From NCBI RefSeq assembly GCF_032452875.1, contig NC_083868.1, forward strand, positions 38,110,537 through 38,174,536: a DNA stretch of 64,000 nucleotides, read 5' to 3'. Numbering within the stretch: the first letter of the stretch is position 1; each line of letters starts with the position of its first letter. Of this stretch, positions 59,176 to 64,000 are shown one piece after another. The position numbers were made by a program, and so were the translations under genes. The notes under the pieces are model-generated. The model saw only the letters and a list, made by a program, of their open reading frames with translations. It was not told where the DNA came from and did no database searches. The stretch comes from Bos javanicus (Eukaryota > Chordata > Mammalia > Artiodactyla > Bovidae).

Positions 59176-59905
59176 AATATAATTTGGTACAGCCACTATG
59201 GAAAATAGCATGGAGGTTCCTCAAAAAACTAAAACTAGAATTACCACATGACCCAGCAATTCCACTTCTGGGCATTTATCCGAAGAAAATAAACACTAAC
59301 TCAAAAAGATATGTGCACTCCCATGTTCGTTTCAGCATTATTTACAACAGCCAAGAAATGGAAGCAACCTAAGTACCCAACAATGGATGGATGGGTAACT
59401 ATTCACCTATAAAAATAAAGAAAATCCTGCCATTTGCCACATTATGTATGAACCTTGAGGGCATTAAGCTAAGTAAAATAAGTCAGACAAAGATAAATAC
59501 TATGTGATCTCACAATATCACTTTTATGTGGAATCTAAATGAACAGAAAGAAGACTCTTAGAACAGACAACAGATGGGTGGTTGCCAGAGGAGAAGGAGG
59601 GAGGCAGAGGTGAAATGGGTGAAAGGAAACAAAAAGAAGAAATCTCCAGTTTATGAAATAAATGCCATGGTGAAGTAGTATATCTCATGGTGACTGTAGT
59701 AATGAATATTGCATTGTACATTTGAAATTTGCTAAAAGAGTAGATCTTAAAAGTTCTCATTACAAGTAAAAACTTCTGTAACTATGTACAGTAATGAATG
59801 TTAATTAGATTTATTGTGAGGAGCATACAAACATGAAATCATTACATTGTACACAAAAATCTGTTACATTTTAATTATATATCAATAAAAATATTTAAAT
59901 AAATG
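59176..59905 (+). mobile_element. Old L1 (L1M) 3' end
   Basis: ORF2 C-terminus in an open frame (59184-59372: VQPLWKIAWRFLKKL and DPAIPLLGIYPKK), then the 3'UTR (CAACAATGGATGGATGGGTA, GTGGTTGCCAGAGGAGAAGG, GTACATTTGAAATTTGCTAA) and an AATAAAAATATTTAAATAAA end. 5' truncated, diverged. Confidence 0.85.
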
Positions 59906-60164
59906 GTCTATATTGAAATAATATTACACATTTATAAATGTGAAATATCTGGTAATTACATATTATAGTTTATTTATTCAAAAGGATTTTACTATTATAA
60001 ACAGTGCTGTGATCAACATTGGGGTACACATGTCTCTTTCAATTCTGGTTTCCTCGGTGTGTATGCCCAGTAGTGGGATTGCTGGGTCATAAGGCAATTT
60101 CCACTTTAAATAGTTTTCCTTTAAAATAGTTAAATAGTTTTCCTTTAAAAACTATTTCCAGTTT

Positions 60165-60647
60165 TTAAAGGAATCTCCACACTATTCTCCATAGTGGCTG
60201 TACTAGTTTGCATTCCCACCAACAGTGTAAGAGGGTTCCCTTTTCTCTACACCCTCTCCAGCATTTATTCCTTGTAGACTTTTGGATAGCAGCCATTCTG
60301 ACTAGAGTGAAATGGTACCTCATTGTGGTTTTGATTTGCATTTCTCTGATAATGAGTGATGTTGAGTATCTTTTCATGTGTTTGTTAGCCATCTGTATGT
60401 CTTCTTTGGAGAAATGTCTGTTTAGTTCTTTGGCCCATTTTTTGATTGGGTCGTTTATTTTTCTGGAATTGAGCTGTAGGAGTTGCTTGTATATTTTTGA
60501 GATTAGTTGTTTGACAGTTGCTTCATTTGCTATTATTTTCTCCCATTCTGAAGGCTGTCTTTTCACCTTGCTTACAGTTTCCTTTGTTGTGCAGAAGCTT
60601 TTAAGGTTAATTAGGTCCCATTTGTTTATTTTTGCTTTTATTTCCAA
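60165..60647 (-). pseudogene. L1 ORF2 C-terminal relic (160 codons)
   Basis: Open minus-strand frame with the L1 ORF2p C-terminal pattern: KINKWDLINLKSFCTTKETV (residues 6-25), KWAKELNRHFSKEDIQMANK and the Cys-rich CWRGCREKGTLLHCWWECK. A second stretch at 60762-61190 carries upstream ORF2 sequence in another frame. Remnant only. Confidence 0.9.
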
Positions 60648-61167
60648 TATTCTGGGAGGTGGGTCATAAAGGATCCTGCTGTGATTTACGTCGGAGAGTG
60701 TTTTGCCTATGTTCTCTTCTAGGAGTTTTATAGTTTCTGGTTTTACGTTTAGATCTTTAATTCATTTTGAGTTTATTTTTGTGTATGGTGTTAGAAAGTG
60801 TTCTAGTTTCATTCTTTTACAAGTGGTTGACCAGTTTTCCCAGCACCACTTGTTAAAGAGATTGTCTTTTCTCCATTGTATATTCTTGCCTCCTTTGTCA
60901 AAGATAAGGTGTCCATAGGTGTGTGCATTTATCTCTGGGCTTTCTATTTTGTTCCATTGATCTATATTTCTGTCTTTGTGCCAGTACCATACTGTCTTGA
61001 TGACTATGGCTTTGTAGTAGAGCCTGAAGTCAGGCAGGTTGATTCCTCCAGTTCCATTCTTCTTTCTCAAGACTGCTTTGGCTATTCGAGGTTTTTTGTA
61101 TTTCCATACAAATTGTGAAATTATTTGCTCTAGCTCTGTGAAAAATTCCTTTGGTAGATTGATAGGG

Positions 61168-61443
61168 CAGAGAAGGCAATGGCACCCCACTCCAGTACCC
61201 TTGCCTGGAAAATCCCATGGATGGAGGAACCTGGTGGGCTACAGTCCATGGGGTCACTAAGAGTCCGATACAACTGAGCAACTTCACTTTCACTTTTCAC
61301 TTTCATGCATTGAAGAAGGAAATGGCAACCCACTCCAGTGTTCTTGCCTAGAGAATCCCAGGGATGGGGAAACCTGGTTGGCTGCCATCTATGGGGTCGC
61401 ACAGGGTCAGACACGACTGAAGCAACTTAGCAGCAGCAGCAAC
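61168..61443 (+). mobile_element. Bov-A2 SINE inside L1, with TSD
   Basis: Two BovA units, linker TCACTTTTCACTTTC and an AGCAGCAGCAGCAAC tail. Perfect 9-bp TSD TTGATAGGG at 61159-61167 and 61444-61452. Younger than the host L1. Confidence 0.96.
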
Positions 61444-62162
61444 TTGATAGGGATTGCATTGAATCTATAGATTGCTTTGGGTAGTATACTCATTTTCACT
61501 ATATTGATTCTTCCGACCCATGAACATGGTATATTTCTCCATATATTAGTGTCCTCTTTGATTTCTTTCACCAGTGTTTTAATGGAAGCAACCTAGATGT
61601 CCATCAGCAGATGAATGGATAAGAAAGCTGGGGTACATATACACAATGGAGTATTAATCAGCCATTAAAAAAAAATACATTTGAATCAGTTCTAATGAGG
61701 TGGATGAAACTGGAGCCTATTATACAAAGTGAAGTAAGCCAGAAAGAAAAACACCAATACAGTATACTAACACATATATATGGAATTTAGAAAGATGGTA
61801 ACGATAACCCTATATGCGAGACAGCAAAAGAGACACAGATGTATAGAACAGTCTTTTGGACTCTGTGGGAGGGGGAGAGGGTGGGATGATTTGGGAGAAG
61901 GCATTGAAACATGTATAATATCATATATGAAATGAATCGCCAGTCCAGGTTTGATGCATGATACAGGATGCTTGGGGCTGGTGCACTAGGATGACCCAGA
62001 GGGATGGTACGGGGAGGGAGGTGGGAGGGGGTTCAGGATGGGGAACACGTGTACACCCGTGGCAGATACATGTTGATTTATGGCAAAACCAATACAATAT
62101 TGTAAAGTAATTAGCCTCCAATTAAAATAAATAAATTTATAATTTTTAAAAAAAGGGTTTCA

Positions 62163-62722
62163 GTTCAGTTCAGTTCAGTCACTCAGTCGTGTCCGACTCT
62201 TTGCGACCCCATGAATTGCAGCACGCCAGGCCTCCCTGTCCATCACCAACTCCTGGAGTTCACTCAAACTCACGTCCATTGAGTTGGTGATGCCATCCAG
62301 CCATCTCATCCTCTGTCATCCCCTTCTCCTCCTGCCCCCAATCCCTCCCAGCATCAGAGTCATGAGTCAACTCTTTGCATGAGGTGGCCAAAGTACTGGA
62401 GTTTCAGCTTTAGCATCAGTCCTTCCAATGAGCACCCAGGACTGATCTCCTTCAGAATGGAGTGGTTGGATCTCCTCGCAATCCAAGGGACTCTCAAGAG
62501 TCTTCTCCAATACTACAGTTCAAAAGCATCAATTCTTCGGCACTCAGCTTTCTTCACAGTCCAACTCTCACATCCATACATGACTACTGGAAAAACCATA
62601 GCCTTGACTAGACGGACTTTGTTGGCAAAGTAATGTCTCTGCTTTTCAATATGCTATCTAGGTTGGTCATAACTTTCCTTCCAAGGAGTAAGCGTCTTTT
62701 AATTTCATGGCTGCAATCACCA
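62163..62722 (-). mobile_element. BovB LINE 3' end, 5' truncated
   Basis: Minus-strand 3' ~560 bp with tail GACTGAACTGAACTGAAC. It starts in the RT C-terminal region (GGTGATTGCAGCCATG). It directly follows the L1 3' end. Confidence 0.94.
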
Positions 62723-62793
62723 CTAAATTCAAATTACTATACCAGGCTATGAGGGATGGAGGACATTAAGATTAATAAAAATGCATTACTATT

Positions 62794-62829
62794 CTTAAGG
62801 AGTTGAATAGTCCTTAAGACTATTCAACT
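62794..62829. repeat. Interlocked inverted repeats A-B-A'-B'
   Basis: A = CTTAAGG (62794-62800), B = AGTTGAATAGT (62801-62811), A' = CCTTAAG (62812-62818), B' = ACTATTCAACT (62819-62829). Each primed block is the exact reverse complement of its partner and there are no spacer bases. Either hairpin can form, but not both as simple stems. Confidence 0.97.
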
Positions 62830-62840
62830 TTCTATATATT

Positions 62841-62913
62841 GAAAGGGAGAAAACATAATAGTATATAGAAAGGGAGAGGGAGAATATATAGAAAGGGAGA
62901 AAACATAATAGTA
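62841..62913. repeat. Local direct duplication
   Basis: An identical 23-bp block (GAAAGGGAGAAAACATAATA plus GTA) occurs at 62841-62863 and 62891-62913. A third partial copy (GAAAGGGAGA at about 62868) lies between them. Confidence 0.93.
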
Positions 62914-63637
62914 ACTTTTCTGTAAAGCAGTGTAAAATAAATGCTGCAAAATTCCCTTGTCCCTCCCCATAAAAACCACAACAGATGAGGAGAAAACAAA
63001 ATTCCTAGAGATTTTGGGTGGAATTTTAGTTATTAGAAGAAAGAGCTTAAGAGAGAAGCAGGGAAGAAGCTAAAGAATGAAAGAGAAGCTAGATAACAAT
63101 AAGCTGGATAATCATTTTATGAGAAAGGATTACAGGTCAGAGACACTTCTTCCAAAGATAATGACTGTAGACATCAGACACTGAATGATACACTTAATAG
63201 GACAGCAGATTTTCTTGAGGAAAATATTAACCTAGAAAATGAACTAATTATAAATCAACCAATCTTTATATTCCAAATGAAATCTCAGCACGTTATTTCA
63301 GATCCTGCTACAATACTAATAAAATGTGAATATTTGTTTGCTGATGAGCTTCATTGAAAAATAAAGTGTGGCGATAACTGCGAAGAATCTGAAATTTACC
63401 CTACTTGCAAGTTAACAAGTTAGCCTGCTACAGTTTCATGGATTCTAGCAGAAAACGTAACTCCTGGGCCAGAGACAAAAAGCATTATAATTCACAGTAA
63501 TGGCAGTAGCAAAAGTCAGTATTTTCTCTACCTGGTTCCTCAAGCCCTAATTCCTGCAGGAGGATCAGGTTTTTCCTAATTGAGTGCTGGATCCAAGATC
63601 ATACCTACCAATGAAAATCCTGGCATTCGATCCAATT
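62914..63637. other. Unannotated stretch
   Basis: No named repeat or exon. Confidence 0.35.
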
Positions 63638-63651
63638 ATGTGTATTATAAA

Positions 63652-63798
63652 GATGAAATGGTTAGATAGAATCACCGACTTAATGGACATGAATTTGAAC
63701 AAACTCCAAGACATAGTGAAGGACAGAGGAGTCTGACATGTTGCAGTCCATAGGGCCACAAAGCGTAAGACATGACTAGTGACTGGGTAACAACAACG
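63652..63798 (+). mobile_element. 147-bp BovB 3' end, CAA-tailed, with TSD
   Basis: Starts at GATGAAATGGTTAGATAGAA in the 3' region and ends GACTGGGTAACAACAACG. TSD ATGTGTATTATAAA (63638-63651) against ATGTGTATTATGAA (63799-63812), 13 of 14 matching. Confidence 0.93.
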
Positions 63799-64000
63799 AT
63801 GTGTATTATGAAATATTTCCACAGATAATTTTGATTTACATTTTTATTAAAACCACTTAATAAAAGTTGAATTTGAAAAAAAGGTTCAGTAAATTTGAAC
63901 CGCACTGGAAATATATCAATAACTGAGAAAATCTTTAAGTAAACTTTGTATATGTCCAGCACCATGCCAGTAGTAAAAGGGACAAAAGAAATCTTAGATG

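Larger units (their letters stand above)
59992..62150 (+). mobile_element. Young bovine L1, 5' truncated with 5' inversion
   Basis: The right part (61582-62150, plus strand) is the L1 3' end starting ATGGAAGCAACCTAGATGTC. The left part (59992-61580) is the upstream L1 sequence in reverse, ending at the left with CTATTATAAACAGTGCTG. In L1 these two cut points are neighbours (…TTTATAATAG / ACATGGAAGCAACC), only a few bases apart, so this is one element with an inverted 5' part. A possible TSD is AAAAGGATTTTA (59980-59991) against AAAAGGGTTTCA (62151-62162), 10 of 12 matching. Bov-A2 61168-61443 is nested in the inverted part. Confidence 0.92.

Noticed and set aside
421..61443. Many similar short repeats at irregular spacing
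   Set aside because: Considered as an array (CRISPR-like or satellite) but they are dispersed SINEs on both strands with separate TSDs and kilobase spacing.

Overview
This is mammalian nuclear DNA from a ruminant, most likely a bovid of the cattle group. The evidence is the repeat content: about 25 Bov-tA/Bov-A2 (tRNA-derived) SINE copies, four CHR-type SINEs, about 17 BovB (RTE-clade LINE) copies and two copies of the young bovine L1 3' end. Beneath these lies an older layer shared by placental mammals: MIR, L2, MLT1 LTRs, MER5A and old L1. I see no host protein-coding exon, rRNA, tRNA, snRNA, CRISPR array or prokaryotic feature. All longer open frames are remnants of BovB or L1 proteins or chance frames through SINEs. 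The window reads as AT-rich intergenic or deep-intronic DNA.

Layout. 0-5 kb is SINE and BovB rich. 5-18 kb alternates old elements (MIR, MLT1, L2, old L1) with younger SINE, BovB and L1 insertions nested in them. 18.5-31.7 kb is the most repeat-poor part; it holds two MER5A, a CHR SINE, a short GC-richer block near 20 kb and a 28-bp perfect palindrome. 31.7-34.5 kb has a SINE joined to a BovB piece, then old L1 interrupted by an (AC)n tract. 34.5-39.8 kb is nearly repeat-free AT-rich DNA. 39.8-43.1 kb is a near-full-length BovB. 44-50 kb carries several more BovB copies, with a solo retroviral LTR inside one of them. 50-59 kb mixes SINEs, an MLT1 and a 3-kb AT-rich stretch. 59-62.2 kb is an old L1 followed by a 2.2-kb young L1. 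The window ends with BovB fragments and a small local rearrangement.

The elements are parasitic layers that date each other by nesting: SINEs lie in MIR, MLT1, L2 and L1; L1 lies in BovB; an LTR lies in BovB. Many insertions still have readable target-site duplications (TSDs).

The most informative structures are: (1) a BovB copy at 39812-43126 whose 5' segment is inverted but which still has one 9-bp TSD around the whole unit, the pattern expected of twin priming; (2) an L1 at 59992-62150 with the same type of inversion and a nested Bov-A2; (3) a 560-bp solo LTR with a 4-bp TSD; (4) a 47-bp BovB 3' tail insertion with a 9-bp TSD; (5) an A-B-A'-B' interlocked inverted repeat at 62794-62829. 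I found no previously undescribed multi-gene system. Family names come from recognising repeat sequences by eye and were not checked against a database.
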